Source of the DNA: Ignavibacteria bacterium UBA2360
GTDB taxonomy: Bacteria > Bacteroidota > Ignavibacteria > Tepidaquicellales > OLB5
Assembly: GCA_002344125.1 (NCBI GenBank)
Contig: DDTQ01000010.1
Location: 80,947 to 144,946, forward strand
Length of the DNA stretch: 64,000 nucleotides
Direction: 5' to 3'
Numbering within the stretch: the first letter of the stretch is position 1; each line of letters starts with the position of its first letter. The notes beneath the pieces are model-generated. The model was not told the origin of the DNA, did not search any database, and worked only from the letters and a program-made list of their open reading frames with translations. Shown one piece after another: positions 27,323 to 34,565 of the stretch. The translations under genes and the position numbers were made by a program.

Positions 27323-28213
27323 ATGTTTCCAAATTTAAAGAACCCGGTTTTTACAGATGTTGATGACCTGAATGAAATGGCAAGACAGATAAGAAGAGAT
27401 ATTATCAACATGCTTCTTATTTCCAAGTCAGGACATTCCGGCGGACCGCTCGGGCTGGCGGATATTTTTGCAGCTTTATACTTCAATAAGTTAAATTTGC
27501 TGCCCGAAGATCCGTATAACCAAGAAAGAGATTATGTTTTCCTCTCTATCGGACACGTTGCGCCTGTATGGTATGCTACGCTTTCAAGGCGCGGATTTTT
27601 CCCGATTGATGAATTGAAAACGCTCCGCAAAGTTAACGGCAGGCTGCAGGGACACCCTGCGCCGCTTAAAACACACGGAGTTCCGGGTGTAGAAATTGCC
27701 TCCGGTGCATTGGGCCAGGGACTCTCCATTGCGGTCGGCGCGGCGTTAGGACTGAAACTTTCTGGTAAACCTAATCACGTTTATTGCATCTGCGGCGATG
27801 GTGAGCTTGGCGAAGGTCAGATATGGGAAGCCGCAATGACCGCTGATCACCACAAGACCGATAACCTCACGGTTATTGTTGACCGCAACCACTGCCAGAT
27901 AGATAACCGCACCGAAAATGTGCTGAAACTTGAACCGCTGGCAGATAAATGGAAAGCTTTTGGATTTGAAGTGTTCGAAATTGACGGGCATAACATGAAA
28001 GAAGTGCTTGATACCATTGATGCTGTAAAAAAAGTTAAAGGCAAGCCTTCCTGCATTATTGCTTATACCAAAATGGGCAGGGGAGTTTCATTCATGGAAG
28101 ATAATTACAAATGGCACGGAGTGCCGCCAAATGATGAGCAGGGCAAAATTGCTCTGGGCGAATTGCCTTCTACAAAGTTCGGTGATTTTGTAGATTACTA
28201 TAACGGAAAATAA
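27323..28213 (+). CDS. Transketolase, N-terminal (ThDP-binding) subunit
   Basis: First half of a split transketolase, which moves two-carbon ketol units in the pentose phosphate pathway. The 296 residues hold the ThDP pyrophosphate-binding module: SGHSGGPLG, GHVAPVWYATL, GSGAxGQGLS-like SGALGQGLSIAVG and the signature GDGELGEGQIWEAAM, ending around VIVDRNHCQIDN. The C-terminal half is encoded at 28709, with a lipoprotein gene in between. rpe at 38015 acts in the same pathway. Confidence 0.94.
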   Translation: MFPNLKNPVFTDVDDLNEMARQIRRDIINMLLISKSGHSGGPLGLADIFAALYFNKLNLLPEDPYNQERDYVFLSIGHVAPVWYATLSRRGFFPIDELKTLRKVNGRLQGHPAPLKTHGVPGVEIASGALGQGLSIAVGAALGLKLSGKPNHVYCICGDGELGEGQIWEAAMTADHHKTDNLTVIVDRNHCQIDNRTENVLKLEPLADKWKAFGFEVFEIDGHNMKEVLDTIDAVKKVKGKPSCIIAYTKMGRGVSFMEDNYKWHGVPPNDEQGKIALGELPSTKFGDFVDYYNGK

Positions 28214-28222
28214 TAAAATAAC

Positions 28223-28699
28223 ATGAAAAATCTCTTTGTTATCTTAGCTATGGTTCTTTTAACAGCAGTTTACCCGGGCTGCTCTAATTCAGGCAGCGAT
28301 GACTCGAAGGTTCCTTCTGAAATTGTCCTGGATGGCATGTATTCTGCAATAGAAGAAAAACGCGAAGTGCTGATCACCAATAACGAGCAGTTCCAGAGCT
28401 TAATGAATGAAATTTACAGGAATATGGACCAGATGCCGAGATTCCCCGTTGTTGATTTTACTAAGAACAGTGTCGTGGCAGTCTTTATAGGTGAAAGACC
28501 AAACGGCGGGTACATGGTATCAATTGATAGCATAACCGAAGGCTCAAGATATGTTAATGTGAACGTGGTTGAAACCACACCGGGTCCAAATTGCATGACA
28601 ACACAGGCGATCACAAGACCGTTCGCAATTGTAAAGATACCCAAAACTGATAATAAACCTGTTTTTAAAACCAAACAAATTGTTAAAGACTGTCAATAA
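28223..28699 (+). CDS. Lipoprotein with PrcB C-terminal-like domain
   Basis: A 158-residue lipoprotein: signal peptide ending in VYPGC (Cys20). The mature part has the PrcB_C pattern FPVVDFTKNSVVAVFIGERPNGGY...VNVVETTPGPNCMTTQAITRPFAIVKIPK. PrcB was named in Treponema as an accessory of the dentilisin protease complex. Here no such protease is adjacent, so partner and role are unknown. It sits 9 bases after one transketolase half and 9 bases before the other and must share their transcript. Confidence 0.85.
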   Translation: MKNLFVILAMVLLTAVYPGCSNSGSDDSKVPSEIVLDGMYSAIEEKREVLITNNEQFQSLMNEIYRNMDQMPRFPVVDFTKNSVVAVFIGERPNGGYMVSIDSITEGSRYVNVNVVETTPGPNCMTTQAITRPFAIVKIPKTDNKPVFKTKQIVKDCQ

Positions 28700-28708
28700 A
28701 GAAAGAAT

Positions 28709-29704
28709 ATGAACTATATAAACAAGTTTGAGAATTATTTAATTGAAGATCTGGATCTTAATAATCCTGAATTGAAAGAAACCCGCCGCGGTTTTGGTGA
28801 TGCGCTTGTTGATCTTGGTAAATCTAACCCCGATGTTGTTGTGCTGGGAGGCGATGTAAGCGGCTCAGTAAGGACAGATATGTTCCGTGACGCTTACCCC
28901 GATAGGTTCTTTTCTGTGGGTATTGCTGAACAGGATATGATGGGTACAGCTGCGGGACTCGCCCTGGTTGGTAAAATTCCGTTCGCATCGACCTACGGTG
29001 AATTTGCAACAGGCAGACCCTTCGACCAGATAAGACAATCAATCGCATATAGCGAAATGAATGTTAAGATATGCGCTTCGCACTGCGGATTCACAGTCGG
29101 ACCCGATGGTGCTACGCACCAGTCACTCGAAGATGTTGGCATAATGAGAATATTACCGCACATGACTGTTGTTACTCCCGTAGATTACAACCAAACCTAC
29201 CGGGCAATTATAGAGTGTACAAAATCAGAGCATCCGTTTTATATAAGGTTTTACAGGGATAATTCACCCAACTACACCAATCCTCATGCACCGTTCAAAT
29301 TCGGCAAAGCCGATACATTGTTTGAAGGCAGCGATTGTACAATAATCGCAAGCGGACTCATGGTTTGGGAAAGCATGATGGCATTAGAGGCTTTAGCCGG
29401 GGAAAAAATTTCATGCAGACTCATAAATATGCATACAATTAAACCAATTGACCGTGAAGCAATTGTAAAAGCTGCAAAAGATACAGGCTGCATTGTTACC
29501 TGCGAGGATCACCAGAAAATTGGCGGACTCGGCGGCGCCGTTGCTGAAGTGCTTGCGCAGGAATATCCGGCGCCTGTTGAATTCATAGGCGCAAGTGATA
29601 CCTTTGGCGAGTCAGGCAAAGCAGCTGAACTCTACGAAAAATACGGTATTGCAAGCCGCTTTATTGTAGAAGCGGTTAAAAGAGCTATAAAAAGAAAAAA
29701 ATAA
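28709..29704 (+). CDS. Transketolase, C-terminal subunit
   Basis: Second half of the split transketolase (331 aa): pyrimidine-binding domain with VVLGGDVSGSVRTDMF, FFSVGIAEQDMMGTAAGLAL and GEFATGRPFDQIRQSIAYS, then the C-terminal transketolase domain (CRLINMHTIKPID, TCEDHQKIGGLGGAVAE). It pairs with the product at 27323 to form the active site at the dimer interface. AAAGAAAG precedes the ATG. Confidence 0.94.
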   Translation: MNYINKFENYLIEDLDLNNPELKETRRGFGDALVDLGKSNPDVVVLGGDVSGSVRTDMFRDAYPDRFFSVGIAEQDMMGTAAGLALVGKIPFASTYGEFATGRPFDQIRQSIAYSEMNVKICASHCGFTVGPDGATHQSLEDVGIMRILPHMTVVTPVDYNQTYRAIIECTKSEHPFYIRFYRDNSPNYTNPHAPFKFGKADTLFEGSDCTIIASGLMVWESMMALEALAGEKISCRLINMHTIKPIDREAIVKAAKDTGCIVTCEDHQKIGGLGGAVAEVLAQEYPAPVEFIGASDTFGESGKAAELYEKYGIASRFIVEAVKRAIKRKK

Positions 29705-29709
29705 TTAAT

Positions 29710-29800
29710 CGGTTTTTCTAAAACCGTTTAAGATGCTATAACTGTATATTTTATATTACAGGAAAATTTGAAAGAATTTTTATGGCTCTTAAACGGTTTT
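29710..29800. other. Paired inverted repeats after transketolase
   Basis: CGGTTTT/AAAACCG (29710-29716 and 29720-29726) makes a short hairpin. AAAACCGTTTAAG (29720-29732) is also the perfect 13-bp complement of CTTAAACGGTTTT (29788-29800). The two structures are mutually exclusive. No long T-run follows the outer arm. It may be a terminator variant or a remnant of a mobile repeat. Confidence 0.5.
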
Positions 29801-29821
29801 ACTGTTTAAAGCGACTCTTTT

Positions 29822-29852
29822 TGTCATTCCTGCGAAGACAGGAATCTTTAAA
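29822..29852. repeat. GTCATTCC-type short repeat
   Basis: GTCATTCCTGCGAAGACAGGAATCTTTA: an imperfect palindrome of the same family as 19022-19080, lying between transketolase and htrA. Confidence 0.5.
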
Positions 29853-29948
29853 GCACGAGAATCAATACTGTAGTATATAACATTTTTTAACTGTCATATA
29901 AAATTATTTAAATTAAAACTTAATTTATAGTTTCTTAACTTCATTATT

Positions 29949-31106
29949 ATGAACAGATCTAAATTCCTGATTTTCTCTCTGGCATTCATTGCCGTTTTAG
30001 CTTCCGGATTCATTTTCGGACATTTCATATTCAAAAACAGTGAAGCTACCGAGCTTAAGCCCGAAAATATCAGCAGGGAACGTATCTCACAAGATATCAC
30101 TGATTCCCGCGAAAATGCTATCACACGCACTGTCAGCGAGGTTTCAAAAGCTGTGGTTGGTATAAGCGTCACTGAAGTCCGTGAATACCGCGACCCGTTC
30201 GGCGATGACCCGTTTTTCAGGCAATTCTTCGGGGACCGTTCCTACAAACAGGAAGTTCAGGGACTCGGCTCCGGCTTCCTCATTTCTGATGACGGCTATA
30301 TTATTACTAATGATCACGTCGTCGGGAACGCCACAAAAGTCGTGGTATCTATGACAAACGGTGAGCACCTTGATGCTGAGATAGTGGGCAAGGATTCCTA
30401 CAGCGATATTGCCGTACTTAAAGTTAACAAAACAGGTTTACCCTATATTAAGCTGGGCAACAGCGATGATGTAATTATTGGGGAGTGGGTTGTTGCATTC
30501 GGAAATCCGTTTGGATTGTTCGAAGTGAATCAGAAGCCAACGGTTACCGTTGGCGTTGTGAGCGCAATGGGTATGAAGCTTAACTCAGGGCAGAACAGGT
30601 TCTACCGCAATATGATACAGACCGATGCGCCTATCAATTCCGGTAACAGCGGGGGACCGCTGGTAAACAGCATAGGCGAAGTTATCGGAATGAATACGCT
30701 CATTTACACCGGTAACTCAATGGCCGGAGGAAACATCGGCCTTGGTTTCGCTATACCTATGAACAAAGTTAAAATGATTGTTGACCGCATAAAAAAGGAT
30801 GGCAAGATAGAACGTAACTACGATATCGGGCTAAGGCTGCAGACAGTTGATAAGAACATTGCGCAGTATTTCAAGCTCAACAATGTTCAGGGTGCTATAG
30901 TTGTGAATATTGAGCAGGGCAGTATGGCTGCCAAAGAAGGCATTCTGCCTGAGGATATTATTCTTTCAGTGAACGGAGAGAAGATAGGCAGCGATGCTGA
31001 TTTCTGGGGTATCGTACTTGATATGAATATCGGCGAGAAAATTAAACTAAAGATCCTCCGCAAAGGCGATGAGATCGAAAAAGAATTCGAACTGAAAGTA
31101 AAGTAA
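29949..31106 (+). CDS. HtrA/DegP-family serine protease
   Basis: An envelope quality-control protease. An N-terminal hydrophobic segment (about 6-28) is either a signal anchor or signal peptide. The trypsin-like domain has the full triad: His123 in TNDHVVGN, Asp153 in YSDIAVLKV and Ser234 in NSGNSGGPL. One PDZ domain follows (about 275-385, with GAIVVNIEQGSMAAKEGILPED). The single PDZ and membrane anchor fit DegS/HtrA-like proteins better than two-PDZ DegP. No regulator is adjacent. Confidence 0.94.
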   Translation: MNRSKFLIFSLAFIAVLASGFIFGHFIFKNSEATELKPENISRERISQDITDSRENAITRTVSEVSKAVVGISVTEVREYRDPFGDDPFFRQFFGDRSYKQEVQGLGSGFLISDDGYIITNDHVVGNATKVVVSMTNGEHLDAEIVGKDSYSDIAVLKVNKTGLPYIKLGNSDDVIIGEWVVAFGNPFGLFEVNQKPTVTVGVVSAMGMKLNSGQNRFYRNMIQTDAPINSGNSGGPLVNSIGEVIGMNTLIYTGNSMAGGNIGLGFAIPMNKVKMIVDRIKKDGKIERNYDIGLRLQTVDKNIAQYFKLNNVQGAIVVNIEQGSMAAKEGILPEDIILSVNGEKIGSDADFWGIVLDMNIGEKIKLKILRKGDEIEKEFELKVK

Positions 31107-31410
31107 CTTGCTTTTAATCAAAGCATCCGTTCATCAAAAACTCCCCTCCTTCCTCAAGGAGGGGAAGAGATAAATTTCCGGCAGGAAATTTATCGAGGGG
31201 TGGTTTCAGCCTCACCAAATCCAAGTCAAACGAGGATGTTAGGCATAGCTTGTCTGACCATATCTTTTGTAGGCGTAGTGGCTTGCCCGACGCCTTTTTA
31301 TCTTCTGAAAACTATGCGAAGACAATACTACTATCTATATTTTCTGTAGTCGAAGCCTTTTTTTACTCCTATGGAGCAGGCTTCGTTACTAATCTATCCC
31401 AACGCCCATA
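31107..31410. repeat. Intergenic repeats between htrA and the T9SS gene
   Basis: 31141-31205 holds CCCCTCCTTC...AAGGAGGGG plus a TAAATTTCC...GGAAATTTA palindrome and a GAGGGGTGG tail. 31348-31392 holds GTAGTCGAAGCC...GGCTTCGTT, the reverse complement of the repeat at 63836. No gene is seen. Confidence 0.6.
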
Positions 31411-31442
31411 AAAAAAGGCAGGTTAGTTAACCTGCCTTTTTT
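31411..31442. terminator. Bidirectional rho-independent terminator
   Basis: GGCAGGTTA/TAACCTGCC flanked by six A on the left and six T on the right, so it can stop transcription from htrA (+) and from the nuoI-T9SS unit (-), which converge here. Confidence 0.88.
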
Positions 31443-31443
31443 A

Positions 31444-31469
31444 GCTTCCCAAACCGGAGTTTGGGAAGC
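31444..31469. repeat. TTCCCAAAC palindromic repeat, copy 1
   Basis: GCTTCCCAAAC and GTTTGGGAAGC form a perfect 11-bp inverted repeat around CGGA. Further copies lie at 40301, 40489, 48951 and 48991, all intergenic. Confidence 0.75.
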
Positions 31470-31493
31470 AGATAAATAATCTCAAACATGTTG

Positions 31494-32222
31494 CTACTTC
31501 GTCAATATCATCTTCTTAACTTCTGAATATCTTTCAGTTTCAAGCTTGTAAAAATATATACCGCTTGTCAGATTCGCATACTTGGAAGCGTCAAATGTAA
31601 CCGTATAAGTACCTTTTTGCTGATTTGCGTCAACAAGCGTTGCAATTTCCTTGCCAATCAGATCAAACACTTTCAGCTTAACGTAAGATGCGTCAAACAA
31701 TTCATACGAAATATTTGTTGTTGGGTTAAACGGATTTGGTGTGTTCTGCTCAACCTTAAAATTCTTAATCCCGGTAATACCTATCTTAAGCTCATCAGCT
31801 TCAAATACTACCTGGCCGTTGGATGCGAATCCTTTTAACTTATAAAAATAAACTCCGTCTCGTTCGGGTTCATCTTCATAATCATACATATATACAACGC
31901 CACCATCATTGTTGGCCGCCTTTTCAAAGTAATCATCCTTCGAAATCCTGTCATCGCTTACTTTTTTGTAATCTTTCTTCTTGGGGTCAAGTCTGTACAC
32001 TTCAAAGTATGAAATGCTCTTGGGATTGAGTACCCGCCAGTTAACATAAACAGTCTTGTCTTTAATCTTAGCGGAAAATACCGTAAGCGCGTCTGCGGAA
32101 TCAGTTACTTCCGATGTTGTTTCATCACCTTCAGGCAATAAAATGTTGTTATCTCCTGTGAGTGTTTTTGTGCCGGTGAAAAATATTATTAAGAGAGCTG
32201 CAATCAGTAAGTTTTTACTCAT
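31494..32222 (-). CDS. Secreted protein with T9SS C-terminal sorting domain
   Basis: A 242-residue exported protein. Signal peptide about 1-22. The middle (45-150) is a fibronectin-like/Ig-like module (VNWRVLNPKSISYFEVYRLD). The end is a type A sorting domain: NTPNPFNPTTNISYEL, VFDLIGKEIATLVD, SGIYFYKLET, KKMILTK. Its ATG overlaps the stop of nuoI by four bases (ATGA), so its translation depends on that of nuoI. A cargo function cannot be assigned. Confidence 0.88.
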   Translation of the reverse strand: MSKNLLIAALLIIFFTGTKTLTGDNNILLPEGDETTSEVTDSADALTVFSAKIKDKTVYVNWRVLNPKSISYFEVYRLDPKKKDYKKVSDDRISKDDYFEKAANNDGGVVYMYDYEDEPERDGVYFYKLKGFASNGQVVFEADELKIGITGIKNFKVEQNTPNPFNPTTNISYELFDASYVKLKVFDLIGKEIATLVDANQQKGTYTVTFDASKYANLTSGIYFYKLETERYSEVKKMILTK

Positions 32223-32722
32223 ACATTCTCGTGTAAAAATTCCAATCTCTTCTTTAAGCGGCGTTCGCTCATAAGAAGCTTATCTTTGCCGAATATCGCC
32301 TCTTCCTGTGATGTGAAAGAAAGCACATATTCATCGCTCATAACAATTGCCTCTTCAGGGCAGACCTCCTCGCAGAAACCGCAGAATATGCAGCGAAGCA
32401 TATTTATCTCGAATTTCTCGGGGAATCTTTCCTTCTCAAGCGTAGGCACTTCATTAGCCTGCACTTCAATTGCTAAAGCGGGGCAGACCCTGGAACACAA
32501 GCCGCATGCAACACATCTTTCAATGCCGTTTTCCGCTCTAACCAGCACGGGCCTTCCGCGGAAGGCTGTTGGCGGTGTCCATTTTTCTTCGGGATACTGC
32601 CGTGTAACCTTCGGCTTGAACATATTCTTAAATGTAAGCCAAAGCCCGCCAACTATCTGCGGGATGTATGTCTTTTCAAAAACCGTTAGATCCTTACTTC
32701 TTACCTGTTGTATATCTGCCAT
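32219..32722 (-). CDS. nuoI: NADH-quinone oxidoreductase subunit I (solitary)
   Basis: Peripheral-arm subunit of complex I that carries two [4Fe-4S] clusters (N6a/N6b). Both ferredoxin motifs are complete: Cys70-73-76 plus Cys80 and Cys111-114-117 plus Cys121. Length 167 and the N-terminal GLWLTFKNMFKPKVTRQYPEE region are typical for NuoI. No other nuo genes are in the window, and the gene is followed by a T9SS gene with a 4-base overlap. It may serve an otherwise encoded complex I. Confidence 0.9.
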   Translation of the reverse strand: MADIQQVRSKDLTVFEKTYIPQIVGGLWLTFKNMFKPKVTRQYPEEKWTPPTAFRGRPVLVRAENGIERCVACGLCSRVCPALAIEVQANEVPTLEKERFPEKFEINMLRCIFCGFCEEVCPEEAIVMSDEYVLSFTSQEEAIFGKDKLLMSERRLKKRLEFLHENV

Positions 32723-32941
32723 AATTTTCTATTCCCTGTTAACCCCTTTGGGGCGAAGGCGGGAATCTCAATTGTCGATCTTTACTATATCTTTATAAAT
32801 GTTTGATACTGTTATTTAAAACAAAATAATCTGCAATCTGTTCCAATAATCAATTCAACTGCACACAAATTCACATGTTAACATTCTAACCAACTTACCA
32901 ACTCAACCACTTACCAACTCAACCTACTCACCAACTCAACT
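32723..32941. repeat. Intergenic with GCGGGAATCTC repeat and 16-17-bp tandem repeat
   Basis: 32738-32775 holds a GTTAACCCCTTTGGGG...GCGGGAATCTC repeat. 32893-32941 holds three head-to-tail units of ACTTACCAACTCAACC(T), the last with one change, ending at the stop codon of the next minus-strand gene. Upstream of nuoI no clear promoter is visible. Confidence 0.65.
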
Positions 32942-33659
32942 ATTTAACCAGCACCATCTTCTTAACATCAACGTAATCGCCTGATCTTAAGCTGTAATAA
33001 TACATACCGCTTGAAAGTCCTTTTGCGCTGAAATCAGCCTGGTATTCACCGGCAGTTAACTGCCCGTTTACCAGTATTGCAACTTCTCTGCCAAGCATAT
33101 CAAACACTCTGAGTGAAACATAATCACCTTTTGGTATTGAGAAGTTTATTTTTGTATTCGGGTTAAACGGATTCGGATAATTTTGAGATAAGCTGAATTC
33201 CTTAGCAACGCTGCTGATGTTTGTTATACCAATAGGGAATGAAGTCACCCCAAATGTTACATCGCCACTATTCTGCCCTGGATTTGAAACTCTCTCAACT
33301 CTCCATGTTGATGTCCCTGCTCCACTGTTACCGGGTAATTTTGAATAATAAATATATATTGTAGAATTGCCCGGGGGGTAGTCTGCAATTGCAGTATCTA
33401 CACCTGTACCGTAGCATAAATTGATATCACAAATTCCAACACCTTCCCATGTGCCGGGAATGTTTGAAGATATTAAAATAACTCTGAATTCCTCAGTTGT
33501 GCCATATGGATTATTAATTGTTGCATGTGATTTTGCTTCTACGGAATCCTCATGAAACGGAACCCATTCCGGATCAGTTCTTGTGAAACCGGGATTCTGT
33601 GCAAATAAATTGAAAGATGCTGCTGCAAAAACCAAAAGCGTTAAAAAGTATTTTTTCAT
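32940..33659 (-). CDS. Secreted protein with T9SS C-terminal sorting domain
   Basis: A 239-residue exported protein. Signal peptide 1-20 (ASFNLFAQ). About 30-150 is a beta-sandwich without a known family. The end is a type A sorting domain: NYPNPFNPNTKINFSI, VFDMLGREVAILVN, SGMYYYSLRS, KKMVLVK. Predicted to be secreted or surface-bound. A good promoter lies just upstream, so it is probably an independent unit. Confidence 0.88.
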   Translation of the reverse strand: MKKYFLTLLVFAAASFNLFAQNPGFTRTDPEWVPFHEDSVEAKSHATINNPYGTTEEFRVILISSNIPGTWEGVGICDINLCYGTGVDTAIADYPPGNSTIYIYYSKLPGNSGAGTSTWRVERVSNPGQNSGDVTFGVTSFPIGITNISSVAKEFSLSQNYPNPFNPNTKINFSIPKGDYVSLRVFDMLGREVAILVNGQLTAGEYQADFSAKGLSSGMYYYSLRSGDYVDVKKMVLVK

Positions 33660-33679
33660 TTTTTATGTTATATTTTCAA

Positions 33680-33710
33680 CAAATTTATATGAATTCTAAT
33701 CCAAAATCAA
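33680..33710 (-). promoter_or_regulatory. Promoter of the 32940-33659 gene
   Basis: On the minus strand: TTGATT (33710-33705), 17-bp spacer, TAAATTTG (33687-33680), 20 bases upstream of the start codon. Confidence 0.55.
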
Positions 33711-33787
33711 CTTAAATAACAGGCTATTTTAGCTAACGTAAAATACTATTTTTGCTAAATTAATGAAAATTTAGGCTGATATTTGGC

Positions 33788-34261
33788 TTAATAAACCCTT
33801 TTATCCTTCATTTGCGACCAATATTCAAATACTTCAACACATTCTTTCTTCATAAAGTCACCAATAATCTCAACATTGCTCAATCCCATTTCTTTAAGCA
33901 TGTGGTTTGATACTTTCAGCTCATTAAATCCAAACCGCTCCGCATCTGCTATATCTGCCCCGTAGAATATTTTATCTATCCTCGCCCAGTGTATCGCTGT
34001 AAAGCACATTGGACAAGGCTCACAGGTTGAATATATGGTGCAGCCGCTGAGATCAATATTACCAATATGTTTACAGGCATTACGGATAGCGTGAATTTCA
34101 CCGTGAGCGGTAATATCTGTGCTTGCCCATACGATGTTGTGGTCGCAGGCAATCACTTCATCGCCCCTTACAATGCATGCAGCAAACGGGGTCTGACCCG
34201 CATCAACGCCTTCGCGGCATTTATCAATTGCCATCTGCATGTACTTTTCGTCTCTTGTCAT
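33788..34261 (-). CDS. Nucleoside/guanine deaminase (CDA superfamily)
   Basis: A zinc-dependent deaminase of 157 residues. His53 and Glu55 (HGEIHAI) plus Cys83 and Cys86 (CEPCPMC) form the catalytic site. The overall sequence, with the C-terminal NHMLKEMGLSNVEI and the terminal YW segment, is closest to bacterial guanine deaminase GuaD (guanine to xanthine). TadA-like tRNA adenosine deaminase is the alternative, but the C-terminal part argues against it. Single gene. Confidence 0.85.
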   Translation of the reverse strand: MTRDEKYMQMAIDKCREGVDAGQTPFAACIVRGDEVIACDHNIVWASTDITAHGEIHAIRNACKHIGNIDLSGCTIYSTCEPCPMCFTAIHWARIDKIFYGADIADAERFGFNELKVSNHMLKEMGLSNVEIIGDFMKKECVEVFEYWSQMKDKRVY

Positions 34262-34565
34262 AATTTGTTATGATTAATATACAAAAATACGAAGAAATGA
34301 TTAAACATTCAGTTTCAATGCATGTCATACCCCGGCCCGACGCATGTCATACCCCTGCCTGCTGCAGGCAGGCGCACAGGCGGGAATATCAGGCAGCAAT
34401 CCAGTACAGACGTGCCGCCCTGACTGGCTTGACAGTTGGCACGTCTCAAAGTTGAGTGGCTCCCTCCCCTTCGGTGTGGGTTGGGGTGAGGTTTGAAACT
34501 ACATACCGTATTTTTATGTCATATAATTATACAATATACCTTATATTTACAGCGTCTATCAATAT
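34262..34565. repeat. Divergent intergenic region with repeats
   Basis: TATTTTTG on the minus strand (34289-34282) is a possible -7 box for the deaminase. 34324-34390 carries CATGTCATACCCC twice and CCTGCCTGC/GCAGGCAGG. 34456-34495 carries CTCCCTCCCC...GGGGTGAGG. No gene; the open frames here are repeat-derived. Confidence 0.5.

Noticed and set aside
28223..28699. Lipoprotein as a linker domain of transketolase
   Set aside because: It has its own signal peptide and lipobox, its own start and stop, and a distinct PrcB-like domain.
34270..34455. 61-codon open frame in the divergent region
   Set aside because: Built from repeated CATGTCATACCCC and palindromes.
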